This document shows positions 1 to 12,800 of a stretch of 64,000 nt of DNA, one piece after another. Source of the stretch: JBGAPI01 sp044221335 (lineage in GTDB: Bacteria; Pseudomonadota; Gammaproteobacteria; Xanthomonadales; Ahniellaceae); contig JBGAPI010000018.1 in NCBI GenBank assembly GCA_044221335.1, positions 1-64,000 of the forward strand, given 5' to 3'. Position 1 is the first letter of the stretch; the number at the start of each line of letters is the position of its first letter. The notes under the pieces are model-generated. The model was not told the DNA's origin. It did no database searches and saw nothing but the letters and a program-made list of their open reading frames with translations. A program made the translations under genes and the position numbers.

Positions 1-33
1 TACAGGTCCTTCATCGGGCGGCGTGCTGGGCAT
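1..33 (-). other. Possible 5' end of the next minus-strand gene
   Basis: An ATG read leftward from position 33 (or from position 14) opens a frame that runs off the window after at most 11 codons. It would follow the efflux adaptor gene on the same strand. Adaptors of this kind are usually followed by an ABC ATPase or permease gene, but too little sequence is present to identify a product, and I see no clear Shine-Dalgarno for either ATG. Confidence 0.2.
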
Positions 34-77
34 GCGGTCGCGTCTTCTGGTTCGGACGACGGAGCGGCGCCGGCCAC

Positions 78-1352
78 TCAGTCGTTGACGATGGCCTTCG
101 GAGCGTCCCGGAACGCATCCGCGCCACTGATCACGACACGGTCGCCGACCTTCAGGCCGTCGATCACCTCGACCGCGGCGAGCCCCGCCGCGCCGAGCAC
201 GATCGGGCGACGCTCGGCGACGCCATTGACGATCACGTAGGCGGCGCGACCACCCCCCTCGTCGATGAAGGAGCCGCGGTCGACGATCAGCACGTCGTCG
301 CGCTCGTCGAACACGATGCGCAGGTTCATCCGCTGGCTCTGGCGCAGGCCCTCGGGCTGCGACCCGGCGAAGCGCACGCGGCCGCTGACCTGGCCGGCGA
401 CCACTTCCGCCGAGACGCTCGCGACCTTGCCGGCGTAGTGCTGGGCGCCCTGCTCGATGTCCGCGTTCATGCCGATCGCGAGGTCGCGGGCGTAGCTCTC
501 CGGAACCTGGATCTCCAGCTCCATCGCCGACAGGTCGACGACCGACAGCAGCGCCGCGTTGGCCGCGACATTGGCACGATCCGCGACCAGCAGGGTGCCG
601 ACCTGGCCGGCGACCGGTGCCCGGACCTTCAGCGCCTCGACCTGGCGACTCATCTCGGCCGCGATCAGGCGCTGGCGGTCGCGGGCGAGCGCCTTGGTCT
701 TGACCTCGAAGTCCGAAGCGTCGCGCTCGAGCGTCAGGTCCGCCTTCGCCTGATTCAGCGTCAGCACCGCCTTGTCGACCACATCCTTGGCGCGCAGCAC
801 GGTCAGCTCTGAGACCGCGCCGCGCCGGAACACGTCGGCATTGCGCTGGTGCTCGCGCTCGGCGGCGACCTTGTCGACCTCCGCCTGGTCGACCGCCTTC
901 TGCGCGGCGCCGACCCGCTTGCGCGCATCGATGCGGGCGCGCTCGACCTCGGTCTCGAGGCTCTGCAGCGTCGCCTGCTCCTGCAGCAGCTTGTTCTTCA
1001 GTTCCGGACTGTCGATCTCGGCCAGCACCTGGTCGCGCTCGACGGTGTCGCCGGCCTTGATCTTGAGGCTGACGATGCCGACGGCCGGCGCGTACAGGGT
1101 CGGGCTCACCGCAGCGACCACCTTGGCCTGGACCGTGACGTCACGGGTCAGCCGGCCGCGGTGGACCTCGGCGATCCGGAGCCGGGTGCCGTTCACCGAC
1201 ACCCCGGCGGAGAACCAGCGCGCCACCGAGGGAACCGCGAATGCCAGCACCGCAACCCCGACCACCCCGGCCACCACGTAGCGCCGCGTGCCGTCGAACC
1301 AGCCGGTCCGCGCGGTCATCACTTTGTCCTGCTGGGAGGTGTCTCGGATCAT
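78..1352 (-). CDS. HlyD/RND-type efflux periplasmic adaptor subunit
   Basis: This is a 424-residue membrane-fusion adaptor that would link an inner-membrane transporter to an outer-membrane channel. After a short cytoplasmic N-terminus there is one membrane anchor (about residues 24-42). It is followed by a biotinyl-lipoyl half motif, a long charged coiled-coil hairpin (about 120-230), the second lipoyl half, and beta-barrel and membrane-proximal domains ending in a 'GLKVGDRVVISG' stretch typical of MacA/HlyD-like adaptors. The frame is open upstream, but residues before this ATG look non-native, and the next ATG is at 1319. Its partner transporter is probably just outside the window on the left. 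It diverges from the ECF sigma operon across 238 bp. The substrate is unknown. Confidence 0.85.
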   Translation of the reverse strand: MIRDTSQQDKVMTARTGWFDGTRRYVVAGVVGVAVLAFAVPSVARWFSAGVSVNGTRLRIAEVHRGRLTRDVTVQAKVVAAVSPTLYAPAVGIVSLKIKAGDTVERDQVLAEIDSPELKNKLLQEQATLQSLETEVERARIDARKRVGAAQKAVDQAEVDKVAAEREHQRNADVFRRGAVSELTVLRAKDVVDKAVLTLNQAKADLTLERDASDFEVKTKALARDRQRLIAAEMSRQVEALKVRAPVAGQVGTLLVADRANVAANAALLSVVDLSAMELEIQVPESYARDLAIGMNADIEQGAQHYAGKVASVSAEVVAGQVSGRVRFAGSQPEGLRQSQRMNLRIVFDERDDVLIVDRGSFIDEGGGRAAYVIVNGVAERRPIVLGAAGLAAVEVIDGLKVGDRVVISGADAFRDAPKAIVND

Positions 1353-1590
1353 GCACAAGGGCTCGGTGGTCGGTTTCCTCTCTCGTAGCAAGGCGCGTGC
1401 CAGGGGACTTGGCTGCGCCAAGCCATTAATTGCAAAGACATTTCGTGTTTTGCCGAGGCAACCTGAAAGTCGCGGACAACGCTCAGGCCGGACGTCGGAC
1501 ACGGTCGGACACGGACTTGCCGGTCGCCCCGCGGTCCCCTCAACCCGTCCTTGCGACCCTTTGCAGGCCTCGCGCATCCTTCAACAGCAC

Positions 1591-2157
1591 ATGGGGTCCA
1601 CCTTCGCCATCGATGTACCGCAAACGACGCTGGCGCGCCTGCGCCAGGGCGACGAGCGTGCCTTCGAGCAGGTGTACCGCTTGTTCGAGCGACCGCTGTT
1701 CTCGCTGGCGTGGCGGATGCTGAACGACCGCGAGGAGGCCCACGAGGTGCTGCACGACGCGATGCTGACGGTGATCGAGAAGATCGGGCAATACCGGGAG
1801 ACGGCGCCGTTCTGGGGCTGGCTCCGGCAGATCGCCGTCAACGAGGCGCTGATGCGGCTGCGGCGCCGAAAGATCGACTATGTCGACGAGCTGCCCGAGC
1901 CCGCCGACGACGATCACGCGCCGTCGACGCCGCTCGAGGCGATGAACCGCGAGGACCTGGTGCGCGCGCTGGAGACCCTGCCGGCGACCACCCGCTCCGT
2001 GGTGTGGCTGTACTACGTCGAGGGCCTCACCCACGACGAGATCGCGAAATCGTTCGACCGTTCCGTCAGTTTCTCGAAGTCGCAAGTCATGCGCGGTACC
2101 GAGCGCCTCCGCCAGTTGCTCGCCCCCGCTTCCGTTCCGAAGGTGGCCTATGCCTGA
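1591..2157 (+). CDS. ECF-type RNA polymerase sigma-70 factor
   Basis: This is a 188-residue extracytoplasmic-function sigma factor. Region 2 spans about residues 18-90, including the 'DAMLTVIEKIGQYR' helix and the 'FWGWLRQIAVNEALMRLRRRK' stretch typical of ECF region 2. Region 4 (about 125-180) carries the 'LPATTRSVVWLYYVEGLTHDEIA' helix-turn-helix region. An acidic linker separates them. The ATG at 1591 gives the usual ECF length; the same frame continues upstream, but without sigma-like sequence. The stop overlaps the start of the next gene by 8 bp, so the two are probably translationally coupled. By its operon partners it likely controls an envelope-related regulon; the signal is not visible. 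Confidence 0.92.
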   Translation: MGSTFAIDVPQTTLARLRQGDERAFEQVYRLFERPLFSLAWRMLNDREEAHEVLHDAMLTVIEKIGQYRETAPFWGWLRQIAVNEALMRLRRRKIDYVDELPEPADDDHAPSTPLEAMNREDLVRALETLPATTRSVVWLYYVEGLTHDEIAKSFDRSVSFSKSQVMRGTERLRQLLAPASVPKVAYA

Positions 2158-2752
2158 CGATCCGATCCAATCCCCGTTCGACTCCTCGCCCGCCGACGAC
2201 CGCGTGCTCGCCGCCGCGCTGCAGGACCTGCCGCTGCTTGCTCCGGAGCGCAGTGCCCTGCCGGCGCTCAGCGCGGCACTGCGGGCCCGGCGCGAGGCCG
2301 AAGCGGCGCGCCGCTGGTACCGTCGGAAGCCGCTGCTGGCCCTGGCGGCGACCGTGGTGCTCGGCGTACCGCTGGCCTGGACCTCGCTGAAGCAGCCGCT
2401 GCCGGCAGCGCCGATCCGCCCGGCGACGTCCGGAACGACGGCGTCCACCGATGCCACCGCCGCTGCCCTGATCGCCCGCTCGCAGTGGATCGAGGCCGCC
2501 CTGCGCGACCGCCGTTCCGGCGCCGCGCCGCTGGATGCGACCAGCGCCTATGCCGCCGCCGAGCTCGAGGACCTGATCGGAATGACCGATCTGGCCCTCG
2601 AGCAGAGCCGCGACGCGAAGGAATCCGACCAGTTGTGGGCCCGCCGGGTGGCACTGATGCAGCGCCTCGCCGCGACCCGCAACGGCCAGCTCGTCGCCGC
2701 CGAGTCCGCAGGCCAGCCGCAGCTGACCAACGCCGCCTACCAGATCGACTGA
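2150..2752 (+). CDS. Putative membrane anti-sigma factor
   Basis: A 200-residue protein whose start overlaps the sigma gene end. It has an N-terminal cytoplasmic part of about 60 residues, a single transmembrane helix (about residues 61-77, preceded by RRWYRRK), and a C-terminal domain that would be periplasmic and is rich in Ala, Glu and Asp. This layout and its position right after an ECF sigma gene fit an anti-sigma factor. I see no HxxxCxxC zinc anti-sigma motif and no recognisable RseA signature, so the assignment rests on context and topology. Confidence 0.6.
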   Translation: MPDDPIQSPFDSSPADDRVLAAALQDLPLLAPERSALPALSAALRARREAEAARRWYRRKPLLALAATVVLGVPLAWTSLKQPLPAAPIRPATSGTTASTDATAAALIARSQWIEAALRDRRSGAAPLDATSAYAAAELEDLIGMTDLALEQSRDAKESDQLWARRVALMQRLAATRNGQLVAAESAGQPQLTNAAYQID

Positions 2753-2797
2753 CCGCTCCCTGCAACGCTCGATCGACACTCTCCTGAAGGAATCGCC

Positions 2798-4141
2798 ATG
2801 AAGCTCCACCCGTCGCTGCCCCTCCTGAACCTTGCCGTCGCGCTCGCCCTGGCGCCGTCCGCCCATGCCGGCGACGCCGCGCCCGCCGCCAGCGCGCACG
2901 CCGCGATGGCGGCCGCCGATGCCGCGAGAGACGCTGCCGGCGCCGCGAAGGACGCGGCCGCCGCGAGCAAGGACGCCACCCGCGAACAGCTGCGCGCCGC
3001 GCGCGACGAACTGCGCCAGCTGACCCGCCGGATCGCGGAGCTGTCCGCCCGGGTGAACGAGGGCGACAGCGGCCAGTCCTACACCTATCGCTATCTGGTC
3101 GACTCGCAACGCGCGATGATCGGCGTGGTCCTGCGCCCCGATCCGCAGGGCGTGAAGATCGTCGCGGTCACGCCCGGCGGCCCGGCCGAGCGCGCCGGGG
3201 TCAAGGTCGGCGACGTGATCACCGCGATCAACGGCACGTCGCTGTCGGTCAAGCCGAAGCTCGGCAGCGTGGTGCGCGACGACGACGACGATCCGCGGGT
3301 CGACATGGCGCGTGCGCAGATCGCAGCGCTGAAGGCCGGCGACAAGGTCAAGCTCGGCGTGCTGCGCGACGGCAAGGCCCAGACGCTCGAGGTCGCGGCC
3401 GAGCGCCGCGAATCCTGGAACTGGCCGATGCTTGGCGGCCCGGAGGGCGAAGGCCTCGGCAAGCTGCGCGAGCTCGAGGGCCTGAAGGAGCTGCGCACCC
3501 TGCCCGGAATGGACGAACACCAGATCGAGGTGATCGTCGACGGCGCGATGAAGGAAGTGCACGGCAAGGTCGGCGAGGGAATGCGGCGCAGCGTGATGGT
3601 GTATTCCGGCGGTGCCTGGTCGAGCCTCAAGCTCGCGCCGCTCAACCCCGAACTCGGCCGCTATTTCGGCACGGATGAGGGTGCGCTGGTGCTGGACAAG
3701 TCGAGCAAGGATTTTCCGGAGCTGAAGCCCGGCGACGTGATCGTCGGCGTCGGTGGCAGCAAGGTCGATTCCGCCACCTCGACGATGCGCCAGTTCTCCG
3801 ATCGCAAGGCCGGCAGTGTGGTCAACGTCGACATCGTGCGCGACCGCAAGCACCAGACCGTCGCCGTGACGGTGCCGGAGCAGCCGGACTTCGTCTTCCC
3901 GGTGCCGCCCGCGCCGCCGGCTCCGCCCGCGCCGCCGGCGCCACCCGCTCAGCCTGCTCCGCCGGCACCGCCCGCTCCGCCAGCCCCGCCGCCGCGGGCG
4001 TCATCGATGGTCGCGCCGCCGGCACCGCCCGCCGTGCCGACGCCGGCCGCACTTCCGGCGCCGCCCGCGCCCCCGTCCGCGCCGTCGCCGCCAATGCCTC
4101 CACCGCCGCCGATCGAGCGGGTGCAGATGATCGAGGTGTGA
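2798..4141 (+). CDS. Secreted PDZ-domain protein with proline-rich tail
   Basis: This 447-residue protein has a signal peptide (about 1-24, ending SAHA) and an Ala-rich, probably coiled-coil segment (25-90). A PDZ domain follows around 105-200 ('GGPAERAGVKVGDVITAING'), and a second PDZ-like domain lies around 285-365 ('FPELKPGDVIVGVGG'). The C-terminal tail of about 75 residues is made of PPAPPAPP repeats. No protease domain is visible, so it is not a DegP-type enzyme. It is third in the sigma/anti-sigma operon, starting 45 bp after the previous gene, and may act as a periplasmic sensor or effector of that system; this is inference. It converges on sufS across a palindromic array. Confidence 0.8.
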   Translation: MKLHPSLPLLNLAVALALAPSAHAGDAAPAASAHAAMAAADAARDAAGAAKDAAAASKDATREQLRAARDELRQLTRRIAELSARVNEGDSGQSYTYRYLVDSQRAMIGVVLRPDPQGVKIVAVTPGGPAERAGVKVGDVITAINGTSLSVKPKLGSVVRDDDDDPRVDMARAQIAALKAGDKVKLGVLRDGKAQTLEVAAERRESWNWPMLGGPEGEGLGKLRELEGLKELRTLPGMDEHQIEVIVDGAMKEVHGKVGEGMRRSVMVYSGGAWSSLKLAPLNPELGRYFGTDEGALVLDKSSKDFPELKPGDVIVGVGGSKVDSATSTMRQFSDRKAGSVVNVDIVRDRKHQTVAVTVPEQPDFVFPVPPAPPAPPAPPAPPAQPAPPAPPAPPAPPPRASSMVAPPAPPAVPTPAALPAPPAPPSAPSPPMPPPPPIERVQMIEV

Positions 4142-4150
4142 TGAGCGAAC

Positions 4151-4447
4151 GGGCAGGCCCTACCCGCCATCACGAAACGCCCCCGCCACCGTAGGGCGGG
4201 CAATGCCCGCCATCACGAAACACCTCAGCCATCGCAGGGCGGGCAATGCCCGCCATCACGAAACACCCCCACAATCGCAGGGCGGGCAATGCCCGCCATC
4301 ACGAAACACCCCCGCAATCGTAGGGCGGGCAATGCCCGCCATCACGAAACCCCCACGCAATCGTAGGGCGGGCAATGCCCGCCATCGCGAAGCACCTCGG
4401 CCATCGCAGGGCAGGCAATGCCCGCCATCGAGGAACGCCCCCGCCCT
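4151..4447. repeat. Seven-copy 43-bp palindromic tandem array
   Basis: The 306 bp between the converging PDZ and sufS genes hold seven units at an exact 43-bp spacing, with palindromes starting at 4151, 4194, 4237, 4280, 4323, 4366 and 4409. Each unit carries GGCGGGCA-A-TGCCCGCC (8-bp arms, one-base centre), followed by a 'CATCACGAAAC' segment and a variable C-rich spacer. The first unit is degenerate; the sixth and seventh carry single changes. It belongs to the same REP-like family as the elements near 24.8, 41.5, 46.0, 47.2, 55.8 and 56.4 kb. There is no gene in it. Confidence 0.9.
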
Positions 4448-5694
<1,247 letters not shown>

Positions 5695-5698
<4 letters not shown>

Positions 5699-7028
5699 TT
5701 CGCAGGCTCCCGCTGCGGCTCCGGCAGCGCCGCGGCGATCATCGCGTCGAGTCGCGCGAGCAGCTCCGGCGGCCAGTCGCCACGCAGCGCCTCGCGGCAG
5801 AACGCCTGGGTCAGCATGCGCCGCGCCGCGACCTCCGGCACGCCGCGCGATCGGAGGTAGAACAGCGCGACCGGATCGAGCTGGCCCACGGTCGCGCCGT
5901 GGGCGGCCTTGACCTCGTCGGCATCGATCTCCAGCACCGGCTGGGTGTCGATCTCGGCGTCGGCGGACAGCAGCAGGTTCTTCGACGACAGCGCCGCGTC
6001 GGCGCCGTCCGCGCCCGCCGTGACGATCAGCGCGCCGCGGAACACGCCACGGCCGCGCTGGTCGGCGACGCCGCGCGCGACCACGTCGGAGCGGGTGTCG
6101 CGGCCGCGGTGGTGCACCGCGAGCTGCAGGTCGGCGTGGCGGCGGCCGGACAGCATCAGGGCCTGGCCGATCTCGACCGCCGCGCGGTCGCCGGCGAGCT
6201 CGACCGTCAGCGCATGGCGATCCGGCGCGGCGCCGAAATCGAGGGCCGTCAGCGCGAGGCGCGCGTCCGCGGCCAGCGTGGCACGCGTGTCGGCGATCCG
6301 CGCCGCGCGCTCGGCAGCGTGGCCGACGCGCAGCAGCGACAGTGTCGCGCCGGCCTCGAGGTCGATCTGGGTCGACACCGAGCCGAGATGGCGGGCGGCA
6401 CCGAGCGCGAGATGCTGCTCCATGACCGCCACCGACGCGCCGGCCCCTAGCGCGATGCGCTGGCGCAGCGCCCAGAAGCCCTCGACGGGGGTCGCGACGT
6501 GCACCTGCACGATCGCCACGGGCGCGGCGATCCGCGCGCCGGGCGCGACCCGGATCACGACGCCGTCGGCCGCGAAGGCGGCGTTCAGCGCATCGAAGCG
6601 GCCGCGCCGCTCCGGTCCCGGCGCGAACAGCACGCACAGGCCGTCGGCGCCGTTGTCGAGCGCACTGGCGAGGCGCTCGACGCGGATCCGGTCGTCGCCC
6701 GGATCGAGTCGCGACAGCGCCGCGTCGAAGTGGCCATCGACGAACACCAGGCGCGCGCCGGCGGCGGGATCGAGGTCGATCCGCGCCGCGAGCTCGGCCC
6801 GTTGCGCGGCGTCGAGCAGCGTTGCCGGCAGGGGCGCCAGCCGGCGCGCGGACAGTGCCTTCAGTGCCGTGTACTTCCACGCCTCGTCGTTGGCGGCGGG
6901 CAGCCCGGCCGCGGCGAACTGGCCGAGCAGCTCGCGCCGCGCGGTGTCGAGCCACGCGAGGCGTGCGCCCGGCAGCGACGGCGCCAGCGCGGGATGCGCG
7001 TCGAGCAGGGTCTGGGCGAAGGCGCTGG

Positions 7029-7032
<4 letters not shown>
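5695..7032 (-). CDS. sufD: Fe-S assembly scaffold protein SufD
   Basis: A 445-residue SufD, partner of SufB and SufC in the cytosolic scaffold that builds iron-sulfur clusters. The C-terminal half has the SufBD beta-helix core with 'LSSKNLLLSADAEIDTQPVLEI' broken into its usual segments, then 'KAAHGATVGQLDPVALFYLRSRG', typical of SufD. I chose the GTG at 7032 because it overlaps the sufC stop as GTGA and gives a normal SufD N-terminus; residues upstream in frame are the sufC end read in another frame. It overlaps sufS downstream by ATGA, so the genes are tightly coupled. Confidence 0.93.
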
Positions 7033-7793
<761 letters not shown>

Positions 7794-7828
7794 GGTCATT
7801 CCTCTGACGATTGCAGGACGCGCGGCGA

Positions 7829-9271
<1,443 letters not shown>

Positions 9272-9273
9272 CG

Positions 9274-9726
9274 TCAGCCTCCCACCGTCACGCTGGGAAT
9301 CGCCGGATGGCGCGACGCCACACCATGCGACGCCACCATGTCGGCCAGGGTGACGCTGGCTAGCGCCGCCTCGATCGCGCGATTGATCGTCCGCCAGTTG
9401 ACCTTGACCGAGCAGTAGGCCGAATGGCCGCAGTCGTCGCCGTGGACGCTGCAGTCGGTCATCCCGATCGGGCCCTCCATCGCCGAGACGATGTCGGCCA
9501 CGCTGATCGTCGCCGGCGCCCGCGCCAGCCGGTAGCCGCCGCGAACCCCGCGCAGCGAGTTGACCAGCTCCGCTTTCGCCAGCTGCTTCAGGACCTTGCT
9601 GACGGTCGGCAGCTCGATCCGGGTGGCTTCCGCGAGCGCCACGGCGCTGGCATGGCGATCATCACCGCGGGCCAGGGCGGCGAGCAGGATGGTGGCGTAG
9701 TCGGTGAGGCGTCCAACACGGAGCAT
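9274..9726 (-). CDS. Rrf2-family SUF system regulator
   Basis: This 150-residue Rrf2/IscR-family transcription factor heads the suf operon. The N-terminal winged helix ('LTDYATILLAAL' to 'LVNSLRGVRGGYRLAR') is followed by three cysteines, C92, C99 and C105 (C-x6-C-x5-C), close to the IscR C-x5-C-x5-C cluster ligands. It therefore probably binds a [2Fe-2S] cluster and represses or activates suf according to cluster supply. It resembles the gammaproteobacterial SUF regulator group rather than isc-linked IscR, as judged from its place before sufB. A palindrome upstream is its likely operator. Confidence 0.9.
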   Translation of the reverse strand: MLRVGRLTDYATILLAALARGDDRHASAVALAEATRIELPTVSKVLKQLAKAELVNSLRGVRGGYRLARAPATISVADIVSAMEGPIGMTDCSVHGDDCGHSAYCSVKVNWRTINRAIEAALASVTLADMVASHGVASRHPAIPSVTVGG

Positions 9727-9750
9727 GGAGGTCCCGAATCAAAGGAATCA

Positions 9751-9764
9751 GGACAATTATTGTA
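9751..9764 (-). promoter_or_regulatory. Candidate suf promoter/operator palindrome
   Basis: About 27 bp upstream of the regulator start, ACAAT-T-ATTGT (9753-9763) forms a perfect 11-bp palindrome. On the minus strand it overlaps TACAAT, a good -10 hexamer. No convincing -35 sits 17 bp upstream, as is common at activated or Rrf2-controlled promoters. It is the only strongly AT-rich patch before the suf operon, so it is the likely autoregulatory site. This is inference from position and symmetry. Confidence 0.45.
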
Positions 9765-9856
9765 CCCTATCCGCGAAGCGGCTGCGCCGTTTTCGGATCA
9801 ATGGCGAGCAAATTTCCCGCGACTTTGAACGATTCCGAGCCCGTGATGGATCCGGC

Positions 9857-12800
9857 CTATGGGGTGCACCCGCCGAGCTTCTGCAGCGCCAGCGTCCCCG
9901 AGCGGCCAGCGTAGCGGCCGGCGAGGTCGCTGGCGTCGAAGTGGTAGTCGGCCGCGATGCGATCACAGGCCTGCACGGTCAGCGTGATCTGACCCACCCG
10001 GCGGGTGTTCGCGGTGGGGGCGCGATCGATGCTGCCGCCGAGGGTCTGGTAGATCGTCGCGACCACGGACGTTCCCGGGCTCGCGGCCGGATCCGACTGC
10101 AGCGTGAACCATTGCTGCTGTCGGTAGTCGTCCTCCAGGCCCGCCGGGTCGTACGTGAACCAGGCGCCGAACAGCTCGCGACCGGGCTGGAAGGTGAACA
10201 TGAACCCCTGCCCGGACTGCGCCGGCTCGTACCAGGATCCCGAGAGTCGCGGGTCGACGCCGACAGTAGTGACCTGCGACGGCAGGATCGCTTTGGTGGT
10301 GGCGCCACAGGGCGCGAGCGGTGCGGTCAGGCGGGTCAGGGTCATCCGTCCGGCCGGATTGTCCTGGGCGCCGGCGAACTTGTAGTCGAGCGACAGGTGA
10401 TCGCAGTCGACGTAGTGCAGCTGAGCGCTGCCGACCTTGCGCGCAGTGGTGATCGGCGGCTCGGCGAAGCGTCCCTGGGCGTTCTCGAGGATGTCGAGAT
10501 CGACGGCGGTAGCGCCGGGGACGAGGTTGCCCTGCAGCGAATACCAGCGCAGTCCGCTCGGGTCGTCGACCGGGTCGACCGTGTAGGTGAACCACGGCGC
10601 GAACAGGACTCCCGCGGAGGCGATGTAGTCGAACACGAAGCCTTGCCCGGACGCGTACTCCGGGTACCAGGCCCCGTCGATGGCGCGCGTATCGAGCGCG
10701 AGCGGCGGTGGCGGCTGGAACGGCGCGTCGAGACGGAACAGCGTCGAACGCATTCCGGTGTACTTGCCAGTCGCCGCCAGCAGGTGGACGTGCCGATCAG
10801 TGTCGACACCGATGGCCACCAGCGTGCAATCCGACGCTTGGCAGGATTCGGTCCGTTCGTTGAGGAGGCGGCCGTCACCCGAGCGCAGCGTCAACACCCG
10901 CAGATCCCGATTCGCCTGCACCGAGGCGACGGCGATGTCGCCGGTGATCGGATCGATCGCGAGCTTCTGCTGCGCGTATCGCGGAATGCTGGTCGGGTGG
11001 CGCCAGCGCAGATGGCCGTCGGCGAGGTCGAGCGACAGGACGGTCGTGACGGCGCTCCGGGTGCCGCGGGTCAGGAGCACGAGTGCTCCGTCGCGGACCT
11101 GGGCGTCGACCACCGCCAGGTCGTCGTCGATGTGGACCGTCCACAGCTCGCCGCGATGGACGTCGAAGCTGGTCACGGTCGCCTCGGAACTGTAGCCGTC
11201 GGCGCGCGTCTCGAGGTAGGTCGTGGCGAACGCACCATTGCCCAGGTTGAACAGATTGGTGTCGTGCCAGTAGTCGCTCGCGACCTCGCGATCGACCAGG
11301 ACCGCGCCGGTGGGGTCGAAGAATCGGAGGTGGTTCGGTCGCTCGAGGCCGGTGAGCACCGCAGCACCGCCATCGGCCGCCAACGCCAGCGCGGTGGGGT
11401 AATCGGTGACGACGTGATCGAACTGCTCGGACCCATCCACTCCGAGCCGTGCGAGGTGGAGACGTCCGCCACTCGCATCGACTCCGGAACGCCCGCCGAG
11501 CGCGCTGCAGACGACACCCGCGTTCTGCGACTGGGTGAGCGGGCCCAGCACCTCCGGAACGCCGAAGCCGCTCCGCCACACGCGATGACCGTCTCCGTCG
11601 AACATCTCGATCGCACCCTCGTCGAGTTCGGCAGCGGCCGTCACCCGATACATCGTTCCATCGGTGCCGGACGATCCGCCGATCACGCGCGGCAGGATCG
11701 GCCCGATCGCGAGATCCGGCGTGGCCATGGGGTTGCCCGCCGAGTCGAAGCGGCTTAGGACCGCCTGCGGCCGCTGGAGAATGGGAGGGGCGGACTCGAC
11801 GAGCAGCACGCTGCCATCCGCCTGCACGCCGACGCCGTACGGGTAGCCCTCGCGCGGACCGACCTGCCCGCCGAGGTTGCCGTCGCCACCCAGATAGGTC
11901 GTTGAGAGGATCGTGAAGTCACGGAAGGAAAGCCCGACGAACGCCAATCGTCGACCATCCAAAGACACGGCGGCCTGAAGTGGCGTGGTGAACACCACGT
12001 TGTCGAACGGGGTGCCCTGCAGCGTCGTGCCGTCCGCGGCGACGTGGATGCGGTAAGCCGACATCGTGCTGTAGGCATTGTCGCCGGCCAGCAAATGGAC
12101 ACCGCTGTCGGCAGCGAAGAGGGCGACCATCGGCGCGCTGCGGGGAGCCTCGGCCGCGAGGGTCCGCGCGAAGCGCGTCTGCCCGTCGCGGCTGAAGCTG
12201 GAGACTCGCAGGAACGACGACGAGCCGTTGAACCCGAGATGACCGGCGACATAGAGGTGACCGTCCCGCCCGACCACGGCGGCGTCGAACCGATGGTCGA
12301 ATGAATCGCCCGGATCCGGCACCTGCAGTTGCCAGCGCAAGTGCCCGTGACGGTCGATCGCAACCACCGCCGCGTCGATGCGGGCGACGGGCCCGCTGGA
12401 GCGCGGTCGTTGGCCGACGGCGTACAGCCCACTCCCGTCGGGATCGGCGACGAGCACGTAGTTGTTGCCGAGGAAGGCGTTCAGCGCGGCGCCCTCGTCA
12501 AGGATCTCCCCGTCGGCCAGGACATGCCACGACTTCCGGTCGCGGTCACCGTCGACGGCCGTGACCCACGCTCCGCCATTGCCGTCGGCGATTGTCGCGT
12601 CGCACGAGCGTGCCGGATCGACGACGACCGCCCACAATCGCACACCGTCGGCGCTCCATCGGGTCAGTCCGCAGGCGCCGTAGGGATCCACCCGACCGGT
12701 CGACACGGCCTCGCCGGCTCCGACGCCGACGACCTGGAACACCTCATCGACCTCGGCCAGCCAGCGCGTGCTGCCGTCGTTGCGCATCCGGGCAATCGCC

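Noticed and set aside
1353..1577. Extended N-terminus of the efflux adaptor
   Set aside because: Residues upstream of 1352 are not adaptor-like, and the region is the divergent promoter gap.
4151..4447. Possible CRISPR array (regular 43-bp spacing)
   Set aside because: The units are repeats throughout with only a few variable bases. There are no unique spacers of constant length and no cas genes.
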